Source: Symsagittifera roscoffensis (taxonomy: Eukaryota > Xenacoelomorpha > Acoela > Convolutidae). Taken from it: a stretch of 64,000 nucleotides of DNA. The stretch spans positions 2,060,166-2,124,165 of the forward strand of contig NC_087069.1 of the NCBI RefSeq assembly GCF_963678635.1. Reading direction: 5' to 3'. The position numbers and the translations under genes were made by a program. Under the pieces are notes generated by a model. That model ran no database searches. It was not told where the DNA came from and saw only the letters and a list, made by a program, of their open reading frames with translations. Each line of letters starts with the position of its first letter. Within the stretch, counting starts at the first letter, position 1. This document shows positions 52,905 to 64,000 of the stretch, one piece after another.

Positions 52905-55900
52905 GTTTGCAACCAGAAATGCTTTTTAAGCTTTTTCTCGGCGCGCTATTGACCGTATTGGTGTTTTTTAAAACAAGCGATGTATGTTCTCAATTCAAAT
53001 AGGATTTTGCTAATGAGCAATTATATAAAATAAATTATTGTGAAAAAAATTTAAAAATTTTGAATAAAAAATTGTGAGAAAATCTGAAAAAATTATTTCG
53101 TTGAATGGGTCATAATGCAGGTTTTTTTGTGTGGGATAGCATTTCTGCTACAAATTTTTAGTGGCAAAAATTTCTAACCTCCTCATTTTGTTATTTATCC
53201 AAATATGCCGTAAAATAATTCACAAACCCGTGATGCTTTTTTTAGCTCGAAAAAACTCTAATTCTCTGTTTTTTGATGTATTTTTGTTTTTGATTTATCA
53301 GAAGTTTATTTTGCTGTTTTTCGCTCCTCCGTATGTAACTAAATAAAGTGCTCATTGTTGTGGATTAAATCGTGTTCAAGCTTGTTTAATTCTTAAACCA
53401 GCGTGTTTGGAACATTTTCAAAACAATTTCCAAAGTATCCTTTAAAAAGAAAAACGTAAAAAGTAGATAATATTTCTGAACGAAATAAAAGTGTTCTATC
53501 AATAAATTGTTTCCGATTTCTGTGCAACAGACCAACTTATATCGGAGGTTTTTTGAAAAAGAGTTATTATGAGGATCCCCTAAAACACACTACTGCTGGA
53601 TATGCGGTAAAATACAACGAAAGTAGTGACGTTGAAGTCTTGTTATTTTTTTTGCTACCAGAAATGCGTTTTGAGCTTTTTCCCGGCGCGCCAATGACCG
53701 TAATGAAGTGTTTTAAATACATGCGATGTATGCTCTCAATTCAAATAGGATTTTGCTTATAAGCAATTGTGAAAAACTTTTCAAAGTTTTGAATGGAAAA
53801 ATGTGAGAAAATCTGAAAAAATTATTTCGTTGAACGGGTCATAATGCAGTTTTTTTTTGTGCGGGACAGCAATTTCTGCTACAAATTTTTTGGTGGCGAA
53901 AATTTCTAACTTCCTAAGTTTCTTCTTCTTCTGAACATGCTGTACAATAAAATACAAAACCCGTGATGCTTGTTTTAGCTGGAAAATAACTCTACTACTC
54001 AACAAATTCTCTACTTTCTTTGTTAATTTACTTTTCTGTTTTCGGAATTTTTCTGTTTTGCCCTTTTCCTCTCTAAAAACTAAATAATGCGCTGGTTCTC
54101 ATATTTTGAACTTAATTTGAGCTTGTTCAGTTCTTCAATCAGCGTGGTCGATACGTTTGAAGCATTTTCTCACAGAAACGGGTTTTTGTTGAAATCATGA
54201 AATACATACGAGCATTTGGACCATATTTAGACATTGATATTTTTTGCAAGGCTTTCCCGAAAAAAAACAAATCTTGAAACAATTTTGCAAAAAGAAAGTG
54301 TCTCAGTAGTCGCCTTGAAAAAAAATTTCTAACCTCCTAAGTTTCTTTTTCTTCTGAACATGCTGTACAATAAAATACAAAACCCGTGATGCTTGTTTTA
54401 GCTCGAAAATAACTCTACTTCTCTGCAAATTCTATACTTTCATTGTGGAAATTTGGAAGTTTTTTTTGTTTTTTCTTTCCTCTAAAAACTACATAATGCG
54501 CTTGTTCTCATATTTTGAACTTTATTTGAGCTTGTTTATTTCTTAGATCAGCGTGGTGAAAACATTTTGTGAATTTTCTTACAGAAACGTGTCCTCCTTG
54601 CTGAAATCATGGGTTCAGATTTTAAAAAACTAAGTATCGAAATGTTTACTCTGGCTTTATCGTTTTTGGCTTAGTCTTTTGCAAAGTATTTGTCGTTTTT
54701 TTCTAATTTCTCTTTTTTATCGGGAGAGGATTTATGGAGGAGGCGGAGTGGATGCTCTACCCTCAAGGTTCTGAAACCCATGCCGTCAGCGTCAGAAGGG
54801 TTCACGTTGGTACTGTTTTAGAATGCTTAAGCCAACTGCCCTAATTGGTACTCTTCGTTTTAGAATACAGAAAATGTAGCCAAATTTGTAGCGCATTTTT
54901 TTGTGGAAGATCAACCCGGGATCTTGTAAGCTGCTTTTCACTCTAAAATCAATAAAAAGGAGCATAACTGGCCGTATTCAGATATTGAAATTTTTCCAAA
55001 GTTTTTTTCCGAGAAAAACAAATCATGCAACAGTTTTTGAAAAAAGTTGCGCCCCGGTAATCGCTTTGAAAATCACAGCTCTGAAAGCTGATTCAGCGGG
55101 GACTTCTTGTGAATGTTTTTTTGTTATTAGAGATTATTAGTTGTTATAAATAACAATTGAAAAAATATTAAGCTTGCCTTTGTTAGATGTAACATTTCAG
55201 TTGCAATTTCTAGAGATCCCTCTTAAAGAAAAAGTTGAAAATAAGGTTTTAATTTAGAACATGTTGAAGTATTCTATCAATAAATTGGTATTCAATTTCT
55301 GTCCGACCGACCAAATTATACTAGATTTTTTTTGAAGAAAAGATAATATGAGCTTCCCCTCTCAGCAATTTTGTGGATAAGTGGTAAATACAACAAAAGT
55401 GGCGACACCAAAATCCTGCTATTTTTTTGCAACCAGAAATGAGCTTTTTGAGCTTTTGCCCGGCGTGCCAATGGCCGTAATGGTGTTTTTAAATACATGC
55501 GATATAAGCTTTCAAGTCAAATGCGATTTTGCTAATGAACCAATGTATGAACTAAATTATTGTGAGAAAAATTTTTAAAATTTTGAAACGAAAAAAGTGA
55601 GAAAATCTGCAGAAAAAAAACTTATTTCAATCGATTGGTCATAAAGCAGGTTTTTTTCGGTGGGACATAATTTCAGCTAGAAATTTCTGATGGCGAACGT
55701 TTCTAGCCTCCTCATTTTGTTAGTTCACTGAATATGCCGTAAAATAATACACAAAACCAGTGATGCATGTTTTAGCTCGAAAATAACTTTACTACTCAAC
55801 AAATTCTCTTCTTTCTTTGTGTATTTATTTTTGAGTTTTCGGACATATTTTTTTGCTTTTCCTCTTTTCTCTCTATAAAACTAGATAAAAAGCTCGTTCT

Positions 55901-57960
55901 CATATTTTGAACTTTTTTTGAGCTTGTTTGTTTCTTAAATCAGCGATGTCGGAACATTTAGTGAATTTTTTTTACAAAAACGGGTTCTCCTTGTTGAAAT
56001 CATGTAACAGGTTTTTTAAATAACTAAGTATCAAAATGTTTACTCTGGTTTTCTCGTTTTTGGCTTAGTTCTTCGCGACGTCTTTCTCGTTTTTTTTCTA
56101 TTTTCTCTTTCTTATCGGAAAAGGATTTATGAAGGGGGTGGAGTGGATGCTCTGCCGTCAAGGGTTTGAAACCATGCCGTGAGAAGGGTTCACGTTGGTA
56201 CTCTTTTAGGATTTTTAAGTCAACTCCCATAATGGGTCCTCTTCGTTTTAGAATAATTGTAGCGCAGTTTTTGTGGGAGATCAACCCGGGCTTTTGAATT
56301 TTTTTGTATTGTAAAGTGAATGAAAAAAAGAGCATCTGTGACCATATTTAGACATTGAAGTTTTTTGCATTGTTTTTTTTCCAAAAAAAAATTTTTGCAA
56401 CAGTTTGAAAAAAAGTTGTGCCTCGGTAATGGCCTTCAACATAAAACTTTCATTTCACAACTCTAAAAGCGGATTCAACGGGGGGTTCTTGTGAATGCTA
56501 GTTTTTTATATGGAAATTATTAGTTGTTATAATTAAAGGCTTGCCTTATTAAGATGTAACATTTCAGTTGCAACTTCCAAAGTTTTCTTCATAAAGAAAA
56601 AGTGAAAAGGAGGTAAATACTTCTGATCAAAACAAATGTATTCATCAAAAAATTGGTATCCGATTTCTTAAGGCGGCAGACCAGCTTATACCGGAGTTTT
56701 TTTTTGAAAAAGAATTATAATGAGTATCACCTCTCAACACGCTACTGGATATGCGGTAAATTACAACAAAAGTGGTGACGTCGATGTTTTGTTATTTTTC
56801 TTGCTACCAGAATTGAGCTTTTTTCCCGGCGCGCCAATGACCTTTTTGATGTTTTCTGAATACGTGTGATATATGCTTTCAACTCAATTGCAATTTCGCT
56901 AATGAGCCGTTGTATAAATTAAGTTATTGTGAAAAAAAATTTTCAAACTTTTGAATCAAAAATAGTGAGAAAAAATTGAAGAAAAAGTTTTTTTGATCAA
57001 ATGGTTTGAATGCAGGTTTTTTGCGCGGAACAGCAATTGCTGCTACATTTTTCTAGTGGCAAAAAATTTCAGCCTTTCTCATTTTGTTAATTCACTGAAT
57101 CTGCCGTGAATTAATACACAAAACCAGTGATGCTGGCTTTAGCTAAAAAATAACTCAGCAAAATCTGTTTTCAATTAAAATCAATTAAAAAAGCAATTTT
57201 GATCAAACTTAGATATTGAAATTTATGCAAGGTTTTTCCGAGAAAAACAAATCATGCAACAGTTTTTGAAAATAAGTCGTGCCTCAGTAATCGCCTTGAA
57301 GTTTAAAATTTTAGTTTAAAGCTCTGAAAGCTGATTAAACGGGGGTTTCTTGTGAATGCTAGTTTGTTAAAAGGAGATTATTAGTTGTTATAAATAACAA
57401 TTGTGAAATATTTAGCTTGCCTTTGTTGGATGTAACGTTTCAGTTGCAACTTCCAAAGTATCCTTTATAAAGAACATAGTCAAAAGGAGGTAATAATTTT
57501 GAATAAAACAAAAGTATTCTGTCAAAAAAATGGTATCCGATTTATCAAGACGGCAGGCCACCCACTACAGGGTTTTTTTTTGAAAAAAAGTTATTATCAG
57601 TAAATCCTTTCAACACGCTACTGGATATGCGGTAAAATACAACGAAATTGTTGACGTCAAAGTTTTTTTCTTGCTACCAGAGTTGAGTTTTTCTCCCGGC
57701 GCGCCAATGACCGTATTGATTTTTTCTAAATACGTGCGACATATATTTTCAAGTCAATTGCAATTTCGCCAACAAGCTGTTGTATGAATTAAGTTATTGT
57801 GAAAAAAGAACATTCTAAATTTTGAATCAAAAATTTTGAGAAAATCTAAAGAAAAAGTTATTTTGATAAAACTGTTCTAACGCAGGATTTTTTTGCGCAG
57901 GACAAGTTTTTCTGCTAAATTTTTCTGGTGGCAAAAAAAATCCTGCCTCCTCATTTTGAT

Positions 57961-59069
57961 AATTCACTGTAAAAAACACCCTGTTACGTAACCGCACTAC
58001 ACCAACTAACATACGCGATGCAGCTAAAAAAAATTTATAAGGTTGGACTATAGCAAGTTTTAATCGTTTTTTTTGCACGAAAATCTAATCAATTGCCATT
58101 TACACACCACGACCACACTGTCATACGCTATATGGAATACACACCTTATGATACAGACCCAGCAGTTAACTCACAACTAACCGGAAATTTTTCCCATCAA
58201 AACTAATTTTTTTTCGACCTAGTTAGTCTCAATTAAAATTTTTGACCAGGTTATTGAAACCGCACTCCAAAATACTAAAGCATACGACTTTTATTCAACT
58301 AAATTTGATCATTTTCATTTCTTCTCCAACTTCCTCATCCCCAAGGAACGCGACATCTACGGCTCGCATGAAATAAAATTGAAGAAAAAAGTTCTTTCAC
58401 ACTCACAATTATTATCGCTTTTTTCAACGACTTTTTTTGCAATACTCCTCCTCTTGAAATCCTTACCACAGTTACATGTCTTTCTAGTTCCAAATATACT
58501 TCACTCTATTTTCTTAACTTTACTTATTGCATTAAAACTACTAACCTCCACGGCATCCTCCGAAATTATGACCAAGTCCGCCCAATGTATATCTTCTGTC
58601 ACCTCACCGACAACTTCCCTCTTGAAGACTCCCGCCCCATAAACATGAGGTTTGGCCACCCGTACAAACATGAGGTTTGGCGCAATAGAGTTTTTTTGGC
58701 CACCCGTACAAACTGAAAACGTCATTCGCATGCTCACAATACTTTTTTAAAAATATTCACAATAAAACTAACTTCCCATATAAGTTTTCTTTCAGAACCG
58801 GACCCTTGATAAGTATGAGCTTATATTTCACTAATTAATTAGCAATATTTTACTCTTTAATTATACCCGTGTGTTTCACCCCTTTTTAGTAAATTTCACC
58901 ATTAATTTCTGAAAATATACAAATTTAAAACTTTGTAAAATTTTCAAATTTATTGCTAATAGTTTGTTGTTAATTTATCGAACGCAGTAAAAGTTATACG
59001 CAGCAACAAATAATACAATTATGCTGTAAAATTCCTTTATAAAGCATTCAATTAAAAAAATGCGTACAG
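57961..59069. other. No gene seen
   Basis: AT-rich. Holds an open + frame at 58379-58642 with a hydrophobic product and no family, and on 58637-58715 two nearly adjacent copies of AACATGAGGTTTGG and of TGGCCACCCGTACAAAC, a small duplication. Confidence 0.5.
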
Positions 59070-59620
59070 AAATAAGATAAGAATTTTTTTATGTGTGCTT
59101 TCTTTTGTAATTTTCCTAATTTGCTGTTTGACTCAAACAACCAACACAGCTTACTGATTCCACTACACCAACAACATGTAGAACGATATGAAACCCAAAT
59201 AAGTTGAAAAAACATCCAAAACAAAAAAAAAATTTTTTTGATCAAAGGACTCAGACAAGAAAACAAAAAAACCCTGATAAAAAGGAAACAATGGTTATGC
59301 ACAATATGAAATTTATTCATAAAATCTATGGTCTTATCCAACACACTCGCCCTGAATTCACTGCAACTACCGGAGAAATTGAACTCATCTGAGCACTTGA
59401 ACTTCTTTGGTCACTCTTAGGTACTAAAATTTACTTAGCATGCTTGCAACGCTTCTTTTGCAATCCCTCTTTTTTGAAGCTAATTTTTCAACGGTTTTTT
59501 AAAAGCCGTTCCCAGTTAAGCATGACTTTATTTTTTACTAATTGAATATAAATGTTTTACTCACCATTTTTCAATTTTATGTCTCACCAACTTTCTTCTA
59601 AATTTCACCAATAATTTCGA
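59070..59620 (-). repeat. Dispersed repeat family, copy A
   Basis: Shares with copies B-D strings such as GTGCTTTNTTTTGTAATTTTCC, CCAACACAGCTTACTGA, CACTACACCAACAACATGTA and a CATGCTTGCAACGCTTCTTTTG block (shared with C). Orientation is set by the tRNA-like heads of copies B and D. No ORF is conserved. Confidence 0.65.
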
Positions 59621-59799
59621 AAAAGCAAAAAAAAAAAATTCAAACTTTTTTTAAAAGATTTTAATTAGGTATTGCTACCTAATTGCAGTACGTTCGAAAT
59701 CATGAAGAAAAGTTTAGATTATAACAGTGAATTAGTAATAATTATGCAGTAAATTTCCTAAATTTCCTATACAATGTAATAAAATAAAAAGGTGTAAAA

Positions 59800-60420
59800 A
59801 ATTAAGATAATAAATAACCTTTTTCTGTGTGCTTTAATTTGTAAGCTCCCCAGTTTGCCACTTGACTCGCCCACATTTCACGTACTTCTTTTCATTTTTT
59901 ACATTAATTTCCACTACGGTATTAGCATAGAAACAATTTTTTGTTTTTTTTTGTTTGGCAAACTAACTGATAACATTTCTAACGCGCTTTCACACGTTTC
60001 AATTTTTGCTAAACCCGTTTGGAAGAAAAAATTAAATCTAAGCATAAAAAATCGATGCAGCTGATTAATACAACCGCGCAAAAAAACATGAACAGGAAAG
60101 ATCCACGATACGCAAACCAGAATAAATTGGGTTAAAATGGATAAAATTTTCTTTTGAAACTCAAAGTAAAGTTTTATTAAGAACACATGAAACACTAGTA
60201 CACTCAAAGTAATCACAAATTGAAGACTAATGTTTGAGAAAAGGAAACAACCAAAATAAAAGAAACACCTAGCATAAAAGAAGGAAGAAGTGACACCTAA
60301 ATAAACTGTTTTAAAAATAGATGCCCAAAAGTAGACTCCAACTGGCCTCACTCAGTGGTAAAGGACACCCTGAGCATGCTCTATAGCCGACCTCACCCCC
60401 CGCGCTACAAATTCTAGTGT
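59800..60420 (-). repeat. Dispersed repeat family, copy B, with tRNA-like head
   Basis: Matches copy A at its left (TGTGCTTTAATTTGTAAG) and copy D at its right. At 60345-60405 it has TGAGCATGCTCTATAGCCGACC next to CCGCGCTACA. On the minus strand this reads TGTAGCGCGG, resembling a tRNA A box, so this may be a tRNA-derived SINE-like element. Confidence 0.55.
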
Positions 60421-61769
60421 GAGCAACTCTCAAATTAAATGAAATGATTAAAACGTTTTCGCAAAAATAACTATCAAAGATCATAGCTAAAACTGAAATT
60501 AATAAAAGCTGCAGATAAAAATAATGTAAAAGATTTCACAGATCAAAAGAAACGAGCAGCAAAAGGGAGATGAAACTCGACCACATTCGACTCTGAAATG
60601 GCAAATCTCTTGGTTTTGCTTGCCGCAGTCACAACACTCGCAGGATATAAAATGTGGAAACAATATAGCAGCAAAGGTATCTATTGAACTCAAAAAAACG
60701 GATCCTAGTCATTTGGCGCTTCGCTTAGAGAAGTCAAACCCTATCTCGCTATTTGATCAAAACGAACAAATAGTCGAGAAAGCACGTATTCTTGCTCTAC
60801 ATTATGAAATTTACACATCATTAACACGAATATGCAGACTCGATACAATCTTTTGACATTCTACAAATCTCTTCAACTCTTTTTCTCTCAACAACAAGTA
60901 TTTCAACAAGCACCAGTTTAAAACAAATATTTTATGTATCCAATCGTAATCCCTGATTTTTATCACTGTAAAATTCTTAGAACTAACTAGTCATGATCCA
61001 CTACCAAGACTTATGATTGTTTCTAAAGCTGAAAATATTTATATTTAGAGAAAAAAAGAATTTATCTTAGAAAGCAGTCGCTCTTCCTCTCCTCTAACCT
61101 CGCAAGAATACCATTATAAACTAGATTTTTGAGACTAGGAAATATAAGAGTAAGATTAGGATCAGTATTAGACTAAGAATCTGTCCGGTCGAAAATTAGA
61201 TAGCGTGACGAGTAGACGGTGTTTCGTATACGAAATTACTCTATGAGAAGGCCACCCCGGACTTAAACTCAAATGTCAGATCCCCTGCTCATGTGTACCT
61301 GGGATGAAGGAAAATTGCATAAAAATTCTGACTGTTGGTAGTTTACGCTACGTGGCAGCAATAGATTTTAACTAGTGCAATTTACTTTGAAAATGAAAGT
61401 GTTACTGTGTTCGATGACTTCGGAAAGCGTTGGGCCATGAGTCACACCATAGATTGAGAACCTAATGTCACTGCAGAGGCGTGGAACTTCTAAGTGTACG
61501 AGACTATCCTTCAACCTACAAAAGAAAAAAAACTCCAAAATCCCACTGCGAGCCAGCTGTGAGCTGAATTGCACAAGCACAGTACTGAAACCAGTTCTGC
61601 TTCTGATGTACAACCCGATAACATAGATTCCAGCTTTCTTCTATTTTCGGATATGAAAACTATATTTTCAGAGAAAAGAAAACCACTCGTGATTATAATA
61701 CACTTATGCTGTAGAATTCCTTTAGGAAGCATTCATTTAATAATGAGTAATGAAATAAGATAAAAATTA
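60421..61769. other. No gene seen
   Basis: Several short open frames lack recognised domains. A 65-base stretch at 61629-61693 (GCTTTCTTCTATTTTCGGATATG...) is repeated at 62480-62545. Otherwise AT-rich and featureless. Confidence 0.5.
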
Positions 61770-62550
61770 ACCTTTTTTATGCGTGCTTTATTTTGCAATT
61801 TTCCCAATTTGCTATTTGACGCCCTCCTTTCGCACGATTCAGCGTAACTCACCGCTAGGGTATTTGAGAATAAATGAAATTCTAGTTAAGCAACGGTTGA
61901 AAGCCGGTTGGAAGAGGGAATTAATTCTAATTTTAAACTACCAACACAGCTTACTGACACCACTACACCAACAACATGTACAGGAAAGTCTCACAGTACC
62001 CAAACCAAAACAATCCCAGATTAAACTGGATAAAATAGTCTTTTTAAGTCCAATTCAAGGTTTCATTAGGACTATATGAAACCCAAATAAACTCAAAGCG
62101 AACACAAAACAAAAAAAAATCGTTTTTGAGAAAAAGACTCAACCAGGAAAATAAAAAGAAAAACCCCTGATGAAAAGGAAAGAATGGTTATGCTTAATAT
62201 TAAATTTAATCATAAATTCTATGATCTCATCCAAAACCCTCGTCATGAATTCACTGTAACTCCTGAAGCATTTAAACTCATCCGAGCACTTGAACTTCTT
62301 TGGACACTCTTCGGTACTAAAAATGTAATTAGCATGCTTGCAACGCTTCTTTTGTAATCCCTCACTATTGAAACTAAATTCTTCAACGGATTTTTTAAAC
62401 CCCGACCCCAGGTAAGCTTGACTTTTTTTACTAATAAACTTTTAATGTTTTACTCGCCGTCTTTTAATTGTGTGTCTCACCAGCTTTCTTCTATTTCCGG
62501 ATATGGAAACTATATTTTCAGAGAAATGAAAACCAATCGTGATTAGAGAC
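61770..62550 (-). repeat. Dispersed repeat family, copy C
   Basis: Aligns with copy A over most of its length: the TGCGTGCTTTATTTTGCAATTTTCCC start, CACTACACCAACAACATGTA, AAAAGGAAAGAATGGTTATGC and CATGCTTGCAACGCTTCTTTTG. Differences are frequent, so these are old copies. Confidence 0.65.
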
Positions 62551-63329
62551 CCTGAACAGATCGCCTCGTATGAAACTAAAGGTCAGACAAATTTCTTCAA
62601 AAATTCAACCTGGTCAATGTTTTAGACTGACTTTAATGACAAAAAATTTTCCAAAACCTCATTAAGATCCTAATGGAACAATTGATTTCCGATCATCAAC
62701 TGGTTGTTGGATGTCGGAAACAATTACGTTTCTAGATGCATACTGTCTTGAAAATTTCTATGAAGTTTTCGATACGCGCTTTCAATCGATTCAACTGAGC
62801 TTTCTGTAAGCAACATGGACGAAATTGTAGATAAAAAACATCGGATCATGGTCAAAACATTTCAAAGAGGGGCTACATGACAAGTAAATAAAATCAAGGG
62901 TGATTATAAAAATAACGGAACAGCTATAACAGAAGGCTTTTTTTTGACACATACTTTTTTGACTTGGTTTTTAGTAAAATTTCACCTCTATTTTTAACAT
63001 AGCAATCTCGAGGTAACCCATCGCACCGGATAGAGGCAAAATTGCCCAAAAAAACAGTGTACTTTTTCTCAGTGTACAGAGAAAACAATTTGAGTGTCGT
63101 GACTGGAGTTTCCTTTGTCTAACTGAAGTCCAAAATTGTTGTTAAACTTAATTGTATTGAAGCATGTCAGCCTCTGTCGACCAGACAGTTCCACTTTCAA
63201 CCACGAAAGACAGCACTTTTTAGCTGCAGTGTAAAGTGACTCTCTTCGAACGCTGTTGGGCTTCTTTCGTGGTCGACATTTTCGAGATGTTTAACACGCG
63301 ATAACAAGTTTCAAATTTTCCTTTAACCC
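62551..63329. other. No gene seen
   Basis: AT-rich sequence with no ORF of note, no RNA gene and no clear repeat that I could detect. Confidence 0.5.
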
Positions 63330-63760
63330 GGTTGGAAAGGAATTTTATACTAAACCAAACTAACCAACGCAGCTTACTAAACACCACAAATCATAAAACA
63401 ACAGCATGACTAAGAAAAGAAAACCAACGGTACCCAAACCGAATTAACCCAGTTTAAAACAGGATAATTTATTCTTTTAAAGACTATTATAAAGTCTAAG
63501 AAAGAAATAAAAAAACACAAAAAAGTCGCAAGACAAACCCATACCAAAAACAATTTGATTTTTGAAAAAAAGGACACAACCAAAGAAACATAAGAAAGAC
63601 CAACATAAACCCAACATAAAACGTTACCACATAACAGGACCTCTCAAAGAAACAGCACGAAATCATACTCCCACTCCTGGCCTAACCCACCAGAGAGGAC
63701 GTCCTGAGCATGCTCTATAGCCGGCCTAACCCACCGCGCTACATCCACGCTTTGTGACCA
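63330..63760 (-). repeat. Dispersed repeat family, copy D, with tRNA-like head
   Basis: Starts CCCGGTTGGAAAGGAATTT, as in copies B and C (CCGGTTGGAAGAGGGAATT), and ends with GGCCTAACCCACC twice (63678 and 63723) around CCTGAGCATGCTCTATAGCCGG. On the minus strand GTAGCGCGGTGGGTTAGG resembles a tRNA A box. Confidence 0.55.
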
Positions 63761-64000
63761 CACTTCTATTTTTAATAAGAAGTACTCAAGGGTGAGTAAC
63801 TCTTCAAAATAACCGAAGTAAAACAAAATGCTTTTGTGAAAACAACTAACTAAATTCATGATTAAAAAACCGAACTAATAAAATTTTATAAAATGTAAAT
63901 CAGACCCTGCAGCATATAGATCAACACACAACAACAAAGACTAACATCCAAAGACAAAATGATTCCATCACACTCGAACAAGAATGGCTAACCACAACCG
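63761..64000. other. No gene seen at window end
   Basis: AT-rich sequence, no feature recognised; the repeat family may continue past the window. Confidence 0.4.

Larger units (their letters stand above)
49332..57960. repeat. Degenerate satellite-like array
   Basis: About nine diverged copies of a unit of roughly 0.9-1.4 kb, with rearrangement. Recognisable landmarks recur: GATATGCGGTAAAATACAACGAAAGTGG, then CCAGAAATGAGCTTTTTCCCGGCGCGCCAATGACCGT (near 49741, 50440, 51893, 52869, 52940, 53680, 55459, 56826 and 57694), then a TGTGCGGGACAGCAATTTCTGCTAC segment. Some units also hold ATGGAGGAGGCGGAGTGGATGCTCTACC (51071, 54734, variant 56127). No ORF is conserved across copies, so I treat it as non-coding repeat. 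Confidence 0.8.

Noticed and set aside
58379-58642. Hydrophobic 87-codon frame
   Set aside because: No family, no neighbouring gene context, and Leu/Ser-rich composition expected from T/C-rich DNA.
60341-60410. A functional tRNA gene
   Set aside because: Cloverleaf pairing is not evident, and the same block recurs in a dispersed repeat at 63675, so it is treated as repeat-derived.

Overview
The window looks like accessory, repeat-rich DNA from an invertebrate metazoan. A nematode is my favoured guess, but this is not proven. The main support is a split gene resembling the metazoan CDV3 family (43039-47726), together with short introns, pyrimidine-rich AG acceptor-like sites just upstream of several ATGs, a decayed Polinton/Maverick virus-like element, and two LTR retroelements of the Ty3/gypsy type. 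Almost everything else is transposon, satellite-like repeat or AT-rich filler.

Layout. 1-2990: AT-rich DNA with small repeats, one weak coding remnant, and a cluster of three CArG-box sequences (2854-2911). 3017-3684 plus 20922-27994: a Polinton/Maverick (adintovirus-like) element on the + strand, carrying PC4-like small ORFs, an exonuclease-like ORF, an A32/FtsK-type packaging ATPase, an rve-type integrase, a minor capsid protein, a pX/pVI-like basic protein, a double-jelly-roll major capsid protein, a membrane protein and an adenain-like protease. Most are broken by frameshifts or stops, and no DNA polymerase B is visible. 3685-20921: a 17.2 kb LTR element inserted into one Polinton ORF and running on the minus strand. 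It has near-identical LTRs and two very long open frames (847 and 2981 codons) but no recognisable protease, reverse transcriptase, RNase H or integrase. ORF1 is a gag-like protein ending in a macro (ADP-ribose-binding) domain. ORF2 carries one apparently complete and one degenerate SGNH/GDSL hydrolase-like domain in a protein that is otherwise unlike anything I recognise. 28575 to beyond 41137: a decayed minus-strand Ty3/gypsy element (gag, two zinc knuckles, aspartic protease, RT, RNase H, integrase, C-terminal extension). Its 3' part is tandemly duplicated and its 3' LTR is missing. 41346-42194: a 424-bp tandem duplication. 43039-47726: the CDV3-like gene, with a 3.9 kb intron. 49332-57960: a degenerate satellite-like array. 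59070-63760: four copies of a dispersed repeat, two of them with tRNA-like heads.

How the parts connect. The giant element and the gypsy element share LTR termini, primer-binding site and its offset, the leader next to it, the gag N-terminal coiled-coil region, and a protein segment that lies after integrase in the gypsy element and just before the macro domain in the giant one. The simplest reading is that the giant element is a derived, non-autonomous relative that discarded the whole enzyme block, took on a roughly 9 kb cargo ORF, and depends on gypsy-type enzymes in trans. Intact frames and one substitution in about 630 aligned LTR bases suggest recent mobility. This pair, and the cargo protein in particular, is the best candidate in the window for an undescribed system.
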